This document shows, in pieces, positions 44,809 to 52,372 of a DNA stretch of 64,000 bases (its first letter is position 1; the number at the start of each line of letters is the position of its first letter). The stretch comes from Robinsoniella peoriensis (GTDB lineage Bacteria > Bacillota > Clostridia > Lachnospirales > Lachnospiraceae). Where the stretch lies: the NCBI RefSeq assembly GCF_000797495.1, contig NZ_JTGN01000017.1, forward strand, positions 1 through 64,000. The letters are read 5' to 3'. The notes under the pieces are model-generated. The model saw only the letters and a program-made list of their open reading frames with translations. It ran no database searches and was not told where the DNA came from. The position numbers and the translations under genes are program-made.

Positions 44809-46173
44809 ATGTTAACAGCACCGATTTTTAACAGCCGTATCAGAGCTGCGGATGTAACGGGAAAAGAAAAGGCATTAGGGTACTTTTTAGGACCCATCAG
44901 TGTGTCGGTTATGGCAAGCATTTTATCAAATTATTTGAACGTTTATTATACGGATGTAATTGATATTGCCGATATTGGCGGGGGCATGTTTTTAAGTTTA
45001 TTTCCGTTTGTCTGTAAATTTATCGATGCCATCACTTTTGTCCTAATGGGCCGGATCGTAGACCGGACGATTTCTCCACAGGGGAAAGCAAGGCCATGGA
45101 TTTTATTTTCGACACCGATCCTGCTGATCAGCATGGTATTGTTGTTTGCAGTTCCGAGGGGGAATAATTTACTGTGCGGAGCAATGATATTTATCAGCTA
45201 TAACCTCTTCTACTCGGTCGGATATACAGCCTATAGCACGAGTCATACGCTGCTTGTGCCACTGTCAACAACTAAGGAAGAACAGCGCAGCAGTCTGTCG
45301 CTGATTAGCAATACATTGAATATGGTGTCCGGATTTTTCATCGCAATCCTGTTTCCGTGCATTCTTGTTCCATTTATGGGAGTGGACAGACGGCTCTGGA
45401 TTCTTGTGATATCTATTATTGCAGTGATCTGTTGTCCGCTGTTATTGTTTGAATATTATTATACCGTAGAGAGGGTGACAATTGCAGAAAGAAAGCTGCC
45501 GGTTACAAGGGAGCATGTATCGCTGGTTACTCAACTCCGGTGCTGCCTGAAAAGCAGGTCGTGGATTGTATTTATGATTTATATGATTATATTGCAACTG
45601 TTCAATGCGTTGTCATCGACCAGTATATTCTATTATTGCAACTGGGTGCTGGGAGACTATAATGACGGAATAACCCAGGCTTTGTATTTCGGAATTGGTA
45701 ATGCACCGATGGGGCTGGGAGCTTTTCTTTGTAAGCCGCTCTGTAAAAGATTTGGACGTAAAAAAGCAATGATGTATGGGTATCTGCTGGCTGTGTTGGG
45801 AAGTGGTATCTGCTGTTTCGCTCCATATTCATTACCTGTCGTATTGACCGGTCAGGCAGTCAAGGCTTTCGGGCTGATTCCTTCCTGCTTTATGTCATCA
45901 ACACTATTGGCCGATGCACTGGATGATGTTGAAATGTGTGCCGGCAAACGCTGTGATGGATTCAGTTCATCCGTTTATAATATTATAACGACTTTTGCAG
46001 GTGGAATTGCCATTGGAATATTCAATTTCAGCCTGATAAGGATGGGGTATACTGCACCAATGGCGGGAACTTCTTTACCAGTACAGAATGGAGCAATCCG
46101 TGGTTTCTTTATCTTTTCCGCATTGGGCGGGCCAGGCATCTGTTATCTGGTGCTTGCGTTGCTATTACGTTAA
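44809..46173 (+). CDS. GPH-type sugar:cation symporter
   Basis: This 454-residue transporter has twelve predicted TM helices and the GPH motif pair FVCKFIDAITFVLMGRIVDR and SPQGKARPW. It ends without the usual charged C-terminal tail (YLVLALLLR). GGAGGA precedes the ATG. Control is probably by the divergent TetR. No hydrolase gene follows in the same operon, so its substrate may be handled by enzymes encoded nearby. Confidence 0.92.
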   Translation: MLTAPIFNSRIRAADVTGKEKALGYFLGPISVSVMASILSNYLNVYYTDVIDIADIGGGMFLSLFPFVCKFIDAITFVLMGRIVDRTISPQGKARPWILFSTPILLISMVLLFAVPRGNNLLCGAMIFISYNLFYSVGYTAYSTSHTLLVPLSTTKEEQRSSLSLISNTLNMVSGFFIAILFPCILVPFMGVDRRLWILVISIIAVICCPLLLFEYYYTVERVTIAERKLPVTREHVSLVTQLRCCLKSRSWIVFMIYMIILQLFNALSSTSIFYYCNWVLGDYNDGITQALYFGIGNAPMGLGAFLCKPLCKRFGRKKAMMYGYLLAVLGSGICCFAPYSLPVVLTGQAVKAFGLIPSCFMSSTLLADALDDVEMCAGKRCDGFSSSVYNIITTFAGGIAIGIFNFSLIRMGYTAPMAGTSLPVQNGAIRGFFIFSALGGPGICYLVLALLLR

Positions 46174-46233
46174 CAAATAAGCAATCAAAAAGAACCAAAA
46201 GCCAGCTGCCTCTGACAAAAGCCAAAGCTGCAT

Positions 46234-47352
46234 TTATAAAGGAGTAATTAATGAGCTCTGTTTTTTTTGGAAACTTAATCGGTATTCGGAAGGTGTCATA
46301 TGATATTCTGCCTGGAATTGTGCATAGAAATCATTTCGGTTGGAAATGCCGATATCGGCAAGAATATCAATAACGCTTTCATTGCTTATCAGTAAAATAT
46401 CTGCCACTTGATGCAGTAGATATTTTCGAGAGTATTGCTTGATTGAGATACCATAATATTTTTTGAAAACCCGGTTCATATAATCAGGAGAATAGTTTAG
46501 CTCTTTGTTTAATTCTATCCGAGAAATCTTTCCGTTATATTTCTCAATCAGATACTGAATTTTAATACAGAGTGCTTCTTCAGCGGTTCCCTGGACGGTA
46601 AATGTGGTGCGGTCATATAATCTGGTATCATCTAAAGTAGAAAACAGTCGGGCAATCAGACCATGCAGTATCATACTGCTGCCTGCTTCCAGCAGAAGAC
46701 TCTCCGTAGTCATAGCATTTAAAATCGCCATAACTTTGTCTGGAAATGTCCCTCTTTTTACAGATAGAAATTCTATATATTCTTTGACGTGAAAGCGGTT
46801 ATTATGATTTTGCTCAATCAAAAAGTAAACAGAGTTGCTATTACATCGTGCTAATCCAATCGGGGCGATTCGTATATCAGAGTTAATGATTTTGGCTACC
46901 AGTTCATCGGAGACAGCCAGAAAAAGTACTTCAAAGTCTCTGGAAAAAACTTCTGAGTGACAGATATTTGTATTCATGACCACACAGTCGCCTGCTAAAT
47001 AGACGGTACTTCTGTTTTCGAATAAGTGCTCTACCTCTCCCGATAAAACAAACAATATCTCATAAAAACTATGCCTGTGCAATGGTCTTTTTTCCACTTC
47101 GGCCAAATTATCGAAACAAATTTCTTCTTTTCGATATTGTCCCATAACCTGTTCAGTATATGTCAATGTATTGGTGGCAACCGAAAACCTTTCATGGATA
47201 AACATAAATGATTCCTGCATTTCAAAATACTCAGAGAGTGAACTACCGGGATTATGAATGACAGCTGAAGAATTTCGGGAGGACATCGATTCAAAAAGTT
47301 CCGCAAGCGCTTTATTTGATTTTGTTAAAAGAATAGTCTGATTTTGATACAA
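46234..47352 (-). CDS. AraC family regulator
   Basis: This regulator of about 372 residues has a cupin-like sensor with RPLHRHSFYEILFVLSGEVE and a C-terminal AraC domain (RIELNKELNYSPDYMNRVFK and DILADIGISNRNDFYAQFQ). I place the start at TTG 47352, 11 bases behind AGAAAGG. The frame is open to 47568, but that part overlaps the divergent GH2 gene and has no homology. It probably controls the GH2/symporter operon starting at 47492. Confidence 0.85.
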   Translation of the reverse strand: MYQNQTILLTKSNKALAELFESMSSRNSSAVIHNPGSSLSEYFEMQESFMFIHERFSVATNTLTYTEQVMGQYRKEEICFDNLAEVEKRPLHRHSFYEILFVLSGEVEHLFENRSTVYLAGDCVVMNTNICHSEVFSRDFEVLFLAVSDELVAKIINSDIRIAPIGLARCNSNSVYFLIEQNHNNRFHVKEYIEFLSVKRGTFPDKVMAILNAMTTESLLLEAGSSMILHGLIARLFSTLDDTRLYDRTTFTVQGTAEEALCIKIQYLIEKYNGKISRIELNKELNYSPDYMNRVFKKYYGISIKQYSRKYLLHQVADILLISNESVIDILADIGISNRNDFYAQFQAEYHMTPSEYRLSFQKKQSSLITPL

Positions 47353-47491
47353 AAATCCACGCACCTTTCTGTTCTTGTTATTGTTATAAATGCCTGAAAA
47401 CAATATATTAGATATAAGATATATATTAATTATAATGCATGGAATTGTTGTTTGCAATCTGGTTTTATGATAACGGAAAGGAGCAGAAGAT

Positions 47492-49951
47492 ATGATTAGA
47501 CAGTCTTTTAACGAAGGATGGACGGTAGAGACAGCACAGCTGATGGAAATGACACCTGCATCTGACAAGAAAGAGGTAACATTGCCGCATGATAAAACGA
47601 TTGAGCTTAGGAGGCGTGCGTGCCCAGAAGATGTTTCTGCTGATGTGAAGAAACAAGAAGCTCTATCTGGTGGTTGGCCGACAGGAACATATAAGTATCG
47701 AAAAGAGTTTGAGGTCCCATTGGAATGGATGGATAAATGGATTTATTTTGAGTTTGAGGGTGCATATCGTGATGCACATGTTCTGGTAGATGATGATTTT
47801 GTACTTCATCATAGTAATGGATATACGCCTTTTGTAGTAGAGGCTAAGCCATTTCTTCGTTTTGGAAAAACGAACAATATTTCAGTCATTCTAAAAAATG
47901 GAGCGGATTCCAGATGGTATGCAGGTGCCGGAATTTATCGCCCGGTACATATCCTGGTAGGTGAACTCATGCATATATCACCTGAGGGGGTCCGTCTTCA
48001 TACGCTCAGTACAGATCAAAACAGTGCTGTCGTCGAAGCTGTTTTTAAGGTGAGGAATAAGAGTTATTTACGCAAAACATTAACTGTGGTCACTACGTTA
48101 TATGATTCCAGAGGAAATGAAGCTGCAGTGAATAAGATGCCGGTTACAGTTTTTCCGGGCGAGGAAGAGCAGTTCGTTCAGAAGTTTCTGGTAGTCAATC
48201 CTCAGTTGTGGGATGCGGACCATCCAGTGCGCTATCAGTCAGTCACAATATTAAGTGATGGCGATAACGAAGTTGATCGCTGTGAGGAGTGGTTTGGCAT
48301 TCGTACTATGCAGTTAGATGCTAAGAAAGGGCTTCGGATAAACGGAAATAATGTTCTGCTCAGGGGCGGCTGTATCCATGCAGATCATGGACCGCTTGGG
48401 ATGGCGACATTTTATGTCTCGGAAGAAAGAAGAATTAAAAAACTGAAAGAAGCTGGTTTCAATGCAATTCGGATGGCTCACCATCCGGTCAGTCGGGCGT
48501 TGATGGAGGCTTGTGACCGGCTGGGAATGTATATTATGGATGAATTGACAGATATGTGGGGGCGGGGAAAAACGCCTGATGATTATGCTAATAGTTTTCA
48601 GTCCAGTTGGGAAACGGATGTTATGGCCATGGTTCATGATGCTTACAATCATCCTTCGGTTATCATGTATTCCATAGGAAATGAAATTGCGGATATCGAT
48701 TATGGTTTTGGCGGACGTATGGGAAGAAAAATAGCTGGTCTCATAAAAGAACTGGATCCATATCGCTACACGACTAATAGTATCAATGGTCTGGTTGGTC
48801 TTGCAGCTATGAGTGATGAAATTTCACCGGAACAGGATATGATGCAAAAGCAACCGGCAGACGGAGACGGGCAGGGAAGTGATATCAATAATGCAATGAC
48901 GGATTTAGTTCAGATGATGGAAACGATTATGCAGATGCCGGTTGTCGGAGACTCAACGGAAGAGAGTTATGCGGCAGTAGATATCGCAGGATATAACTAT
49001 ATGGAAGGCAGATATGATTTGGATGGTCAGCTTTATCCTAATCGGGTTATTGTGGGCAGTGAAACTTATCCACCTAAGATTGATTATAACTGGACTAAAG
49101 TAAAGAATTTTCCGTATTTGATTGGTGATTTTACCTGGGCTGCGTGGGATTATCTGGGAGAGGCCGGAATTGCCCACATCACTTATGGCGGACAGTCGGT
49201 ATATAAGAATTATCCATATCGTGCCGCCAGCACCGGTGATTTGGACATTATCGGGACAAGAAATCCGGTTAGTTACTACCGGGAGATCGCTTTCGGGGTC
49301 AAAAGAGGACCATTTATCGCGGTGCAAAAGCCACAGTATTTTGGCGAGGTTCCTAATAAAACACCATGGTGCTGGAGTGATTCAAGAGCATGTTGGACAT
49401 GGCCGGGTTATGAAGAAAAAAATGTTGTTGTGGAAGTATATGCAGATGCAGCAAAAGTGGTTCTGACTTGTAATGGCAAAGAAATCGGGCAGGGCATTTG
49501 TCAGGAAGAACAGAGGTATAAAATGGAGGTTCTGACTTCATATGAACCAGGTGAATTGATGGCGGTTGCTTATGACGAAACAGGTACTGAAATCGGCAGA
49601 TATTCCCTTTATACGGCAAATGGTATGATGCAGCTTAATATTCAGCCGGAGGTTATGGAAGTTAATACTGGATATGCGAACCTGGTTTATTTCAACATTA
49701 CGAGAACTGACAGAAATGGAAATTATGCCGATAGTGAAGTAAGGATTCAGGCAGAAGTAGAAGGTCCTGGTCAGCTCATCGGACTATCTAGCGGTGCTCC
49801 ATTTACAAAGGACGAGTTTTTTGATTCCGAATGTGATACATGGAACAGCACGCTTTTGGCGATTGTACGACCAACTGGTGAAGGGCTGATTCGTTTGCGA
49901 TTATCTTGTGAAGATGGAACTTATTACAGTGATATGGTAAAGGTTAATTAA
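47492..49951 (+). CDS. Glycoside hydrolase family 2 (beta-galactosidase-like)
   Basis: This 819-residue cytoplasmic enzyme has the GH2 order: sugar-binding domain (about 1-180, with WYAGAGIYRPVHI), an immunoglobulin-like domain, and a TIM barrel from about 280 with GGCIHADHGPLG and NAIRMAHHPVSR. Acid/base Glu398 lies in SIGNEI and nucleophile Glu524 in VGSETYP. A C-terminal extension adds two beta domains. The preference (galactose, glucuronate or other) cannot be told. AAAGGAG precedes the start. It is co-transcribed with the symporter 46 bases downstream. Confidence 0.92.
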   Translation: MIRQSFNEGWTVETAQLMEMTPASDKKEVTLPHDKTIELRRRACPEDVSADVKKQEALSGGWPTGTYKYRKEFEVPLEWMDKWIYFEFEGAYRDAHVLVDDDFVLHHSNGYTPFVVEAKPFLRFGKTNNISVILKNGADSRWYAGAGIYRPVHILVGELMHISPEGVRLHTLSTDQNSAVVEAVFKVRNKSYLRKTLTVVTTLYDSRGNEAAVNKMPVTVFPGEEEQFVQKFLVVNPQLWDADHPVRYQSVTILSDGDNEVDRCEEWFGIRTMQLDAKKGLRINGNNVLLRGGCIHADHGPLGMATFYVSEERRIKKLKEAGFNAIRMAHHPVSRALMEACDRLGMYIMDELTDMWGRGKTPDDYANSFQSSWETDVMAMVHDAYNHPSVIMYSIGNEIADIDYGFGGRMGRKIAGLIKELDPYRYTTNSINGLVGLAAMSDEISPEQDMMQKQPADGDGQGSDINNAMTDLVQMMETIMQMPVVGDSTEESYAAVDIAGYNYMEGRYDLDGQLYPNRVIVGSETYPPKIDYNWTKVKNFPYLIGDFTWAAWDYLGEAGIAHITYGGQSVYKNYPYRAASTGDLDIIGTRNPVSYYREIAFGVKRGPFIAVQKPQYFGEVPNKTPWCWSDSRACWTWPGYEEKNVVVEVYADAAKVVLTCNGKEIGQGICQEEQRYKMEVLTSYEPGELMAVAYDETGTEIGRYSLYTANGMMQLNIQPEVMEVNTGYANLVYFNITRTDRNGNYADSEVRIQAEVEGPGQLIGLSSGAPFTKDEFFDSECDTWNSTLLAIVRPTGEGLIRLRLSCEDGTYYSDMVKVN

Positions 49952-49997
49952 GCGAACATGGACCGGAACAATACAGTAACGGCTGAAAGGAGAAAAA

Positions 49998-51389
49998 ATG
50001 GAAAAAGTGAACAATATGAAATGGTGGCAGAAGTTAAGCTATGGATTGGGCGATTTTGGAGGTAATATTACTTATTCGTTGGTAACTTCTTTTGTACTAA
50101 TTTATTGTACCAACGTATTGGGGTTGTCTGCCGGAGTTATTGGTACTATTATTCTAATTTCTAAAATGCTGGACGGTTTATCGGATCTGATTATGGGAAT
50201 GATTATCGACCGCACCAGGAGTAAGATGGGTAAGGCACGTTTCTGGGTAATTGTCAGTGCGCTGCCGGTGGCAATTGCTACCTTTGCCCTATTTAATATT
50301 CCATCTTCTTTTAGTGAAAGTACAAAGTATATATGGTTTTTTATTTTTTATGTATTATTAAGTGCAGTGTTCTATACCATGAGCAATATTGCGTATGCTT
50401 CAATGATTGCACTAATCACAAAGGATCCCCAGGAGCAGGTCAGTCTATACTCTTTTCGAATGATTTTTGCGATGGTCGGTGTACTGGTCTTTAGTTTTGC
50501 AACCAATGCCGGAGTGGAAGCCTTTGGCGGTGGACAGAGTGGCTGGTTTGCAATGTCTTTAATCTTCAGTGTTATTGGTTTTATTACACTGTTGCTGCCG
50601 GCAGTCAATAAGGAACTTCCACAGGCGGCATTTATGGATAACAGAAAGGGAGAGGATTCAAAATTAAGTTACAGGGTTGGTTTTGGAGAGTCGGTGAAAC
50701 TCCTGTTGACGCATAAGTATTTTATAATCATCTTTCTGATTTATGTATTCAATTATATGATTAGTGGGTTGAGCAGTGGCGGTGCAGTTTATTTTGCCGC
50801 CTATATTTTGGAGAATCCTAATATGATGGGGTTTTTATCTATGACAATGACGGTTCCGATTATTATTTTTCTGCCATTTGTCTCAAAATTGGTGGCAAAA
50901 ATGAGCAGTATGCAGCAGTCGCTGATCATTGGCGGTTTTATTTCTATTGCAGGAAGTGTGGTGATACTGATTGGTGGTTGGATGGGGGTTACAGTTCTGA
51001 TGATCGGTCTCATCGTACGGACAATTGGTACGTTACCCGGATCTGCAACATTTGGGCCGTTAACGGCAGCAGCGGATGAGAATCTGTATTTATGCTCCGG
51101 GCGCAGAGTTACTGGTATGTTCTTCTCCTGTACATCCGTTGGTATCAAGATCGGTTCCGGGCTTGGAAGCGCGCTATATGGGATTTTTCTGGACATGGGG
51201 GGGTTTGATGGTATGGCGGTAACGCAGACATCAGGTGCGTTAACTACCATTCGTATGATGTATATCCTGCCGCCGCTCATTGGTTCGGTTATTAATCTGA
51301 TTTTATACTGTGTTCTGGATGTTGAAAAAGCCAATAAAAAATTGTCCCAGATGAAAGAGGTAGTCAATGCAGATATAGAAACTGAATAA
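49998..51389 (+). CDS. GPH-type sugar:cation symporter
   Basis: This 463-residue transporter has twelve predicted helices, with LISKMLDGLSDLIMGMIIDR and TRSKMGKARFW in the first half and VRTIGTLPGSATFGPLTAAA in the second. It is close in pattern to the symporter at 37897. AAAGGAG precedes the ATG. As the partner of the GH2 enzyme upstream, it should import the beta-glycoside that the enzyme cleaves. Confidence 0.93.
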   Translation: MEKVNNMKWWQKLSYGLGDFGGNITYSLVTSFVLIYCTNVLGLSAGVIGTIILISKMLDGLSDLIMGMIIDRTRSKMGKARFWVIVSALPVAIATFALFNIPSSFSESTKYIWFFIFYVLLSAVFYTMSNIAYASMIALITKDPQEQVSLYSFRMIFAMVGVLVFSFATNAGVEAFGGGQSGWFAMSLIFSVIGFITLLLPAVNKELPQAAFMDNRKGEDSKLSYRVGFGESVKLLLTHKYFIIIFLIYVFNYMISGLSSGGAVYFAAYILENPNMMGFLSMTMTVPIIIFLPFVSKLVAKMSSMQQSLIIGGFISIAGSVVILIGGWMGVTVLMIGLIVRTIGTLPGSATFGPLTAAADENLYLCSGRRVTGMFFSCTSVGIKIGSGLGSALYGIFLDMGGFDGMAVTQTSGALTTIRMMYILPPLIGSVINLILYCVLDVEKANKKLSQMKEVVNADIETE

Positions 51390-51494
51390 AGTTTTACAAA
51401 TATATTGCCAAAGGTGGACTTCTGAAAATATAAATTTATCAGATTCATTTAGTGATAGGGCAGATTAAATGAAGAGGAGATGTTTCTGACATCA

Positions 51495-51575
51495 CTAATA
51501 TGCTACAGATGGTCGTAGATTGAAGATGATATCGGCCATCTGTTTTTCTGTTCTGAGGTATCCGTCTTCCAAAGC
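51495..51575 (-). pseudogene. TetR gene 3' relic
   Basis: The minus strand reads ALEDGYLRTEKQMADIIFNL, then RPSVAY and a stop. It corresponds to WLEDGCPETEKQMAEIISNL, then RPPASH, at the end of the TetR gene at 44112. DNA identity extends past the stop. The rest of the gene is absent. The surrounding gap 51390-51734 holds nothing else I can name. Confidence 0.8.
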
Positions 51576-51734
51576 AAACGTAAAGTGTGGGAAGAGTATG
51601 AAAAAGCATTTTTATGATACACAGGTGAGAAAAAAGTAACATAAGTGATAGAGATAAAACAAACAATCAATATACTGGAAACTAGAAATATAAGATATAA
51701 GCTGATGCAGCAGAAAGGAAAGTGAGGCAGTGAT

Positions 51735-52301
51735 ATGAAAATGGTTAAAGATAAAGAGATCCTGGTTGGTGCTGACTTTGCGGGATTTCCGCTAAAGGAG
51801 GAGATAGTCGCACATTTAAAGACAAAAGGGTGGAAGGTCACTGATATTGGTGTAAAAAGTGCAGATGAAGAAGAGCCGGAAATGTTTCATCGGATAGGTT
51901 TAAAGGTGGGGGCGAAAATTGCTGAGAAAGAATATGAACGGGCATTATTATTCTGTGGAACCGGAATGGGGATCCATATTGCAGCCAGTAAGTGTCCGGG
52001 AGTGTTTTCAGGAGTTGTGGAAAGTGTGCCGGCAGCATTGCGGGCAATTACAGGAAATGGTGTAAATGTGCTGGCAATGGGAGCCTTTTACGTAGCGCCG
52101 CAGATGGGAAAAGACATTGTTGATGCCTATTTATCTAATGATTTGGGATCGGGTTACGAGTGGTGGCCAAACTTTTATGAGTTTCACAAACTGGCTTGCG
52201 ATGAGCTGAACGAATTTGATTATCAGGAGTTTAAGAAAAATAAGTTTGAGGTAAAGCGACTCGGAGATTACCCGCTTGAGCTAATAACAAAGCCGGAATA
52301 A
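51735..52301 (+). CDS. RpiB/LacA/LacB family sugar-phosphate isomerase
   Basis: This 188-residue protein has the RpiB fold: GADFAGFPLKEEIVAHLKTKG (usual GxDHAG with Phe in place of His), FCGTGMGIHIAASK with the active-site Cys, and NVLAMGA. A C-terminal extension of about 40 residues (YEFHKLACDELNEFDYQEF) goes beyond minimal RpiB. It interconverts an aldose and ketose phosphate; ribose-5-phosphate, galactose-6-phosphate or a rarer sugar acid could be the substrate. It is 71 bases upstream of the second rhamnosidase. Confidence 0.85.
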   Translation: MKMVKDKEILVGADFAGFPLKEEIVAHLKTKGWKVTDIGVKSADEEEPEMFHRIGLKVGAKIAEKEYERALLFCGTGMGIHIAASKCPGVFSGVVESVPAALRAITGNGVNVLAMGAFYVAPQMGKDIVDAYLSNDLGSGYEWWPNFYEFHKLACDELNEFDYQEFKKNKFEVKRLGDYPLELITKPE

Positions 52302-52372
52302 TTACTGCGCTTTACAATTAATAAATATAAAAGAAAATAAGTCTGTCTTAGATAATATGGAGGGTAAACAGA

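Noticed and set aside
47353..47568. 72-codon N-terminal extension of the AraC regulator
   Set aside because: It overlaps the divergent GH2 start and its promoter; no homology, and a plausible TTG start exists at 47352.
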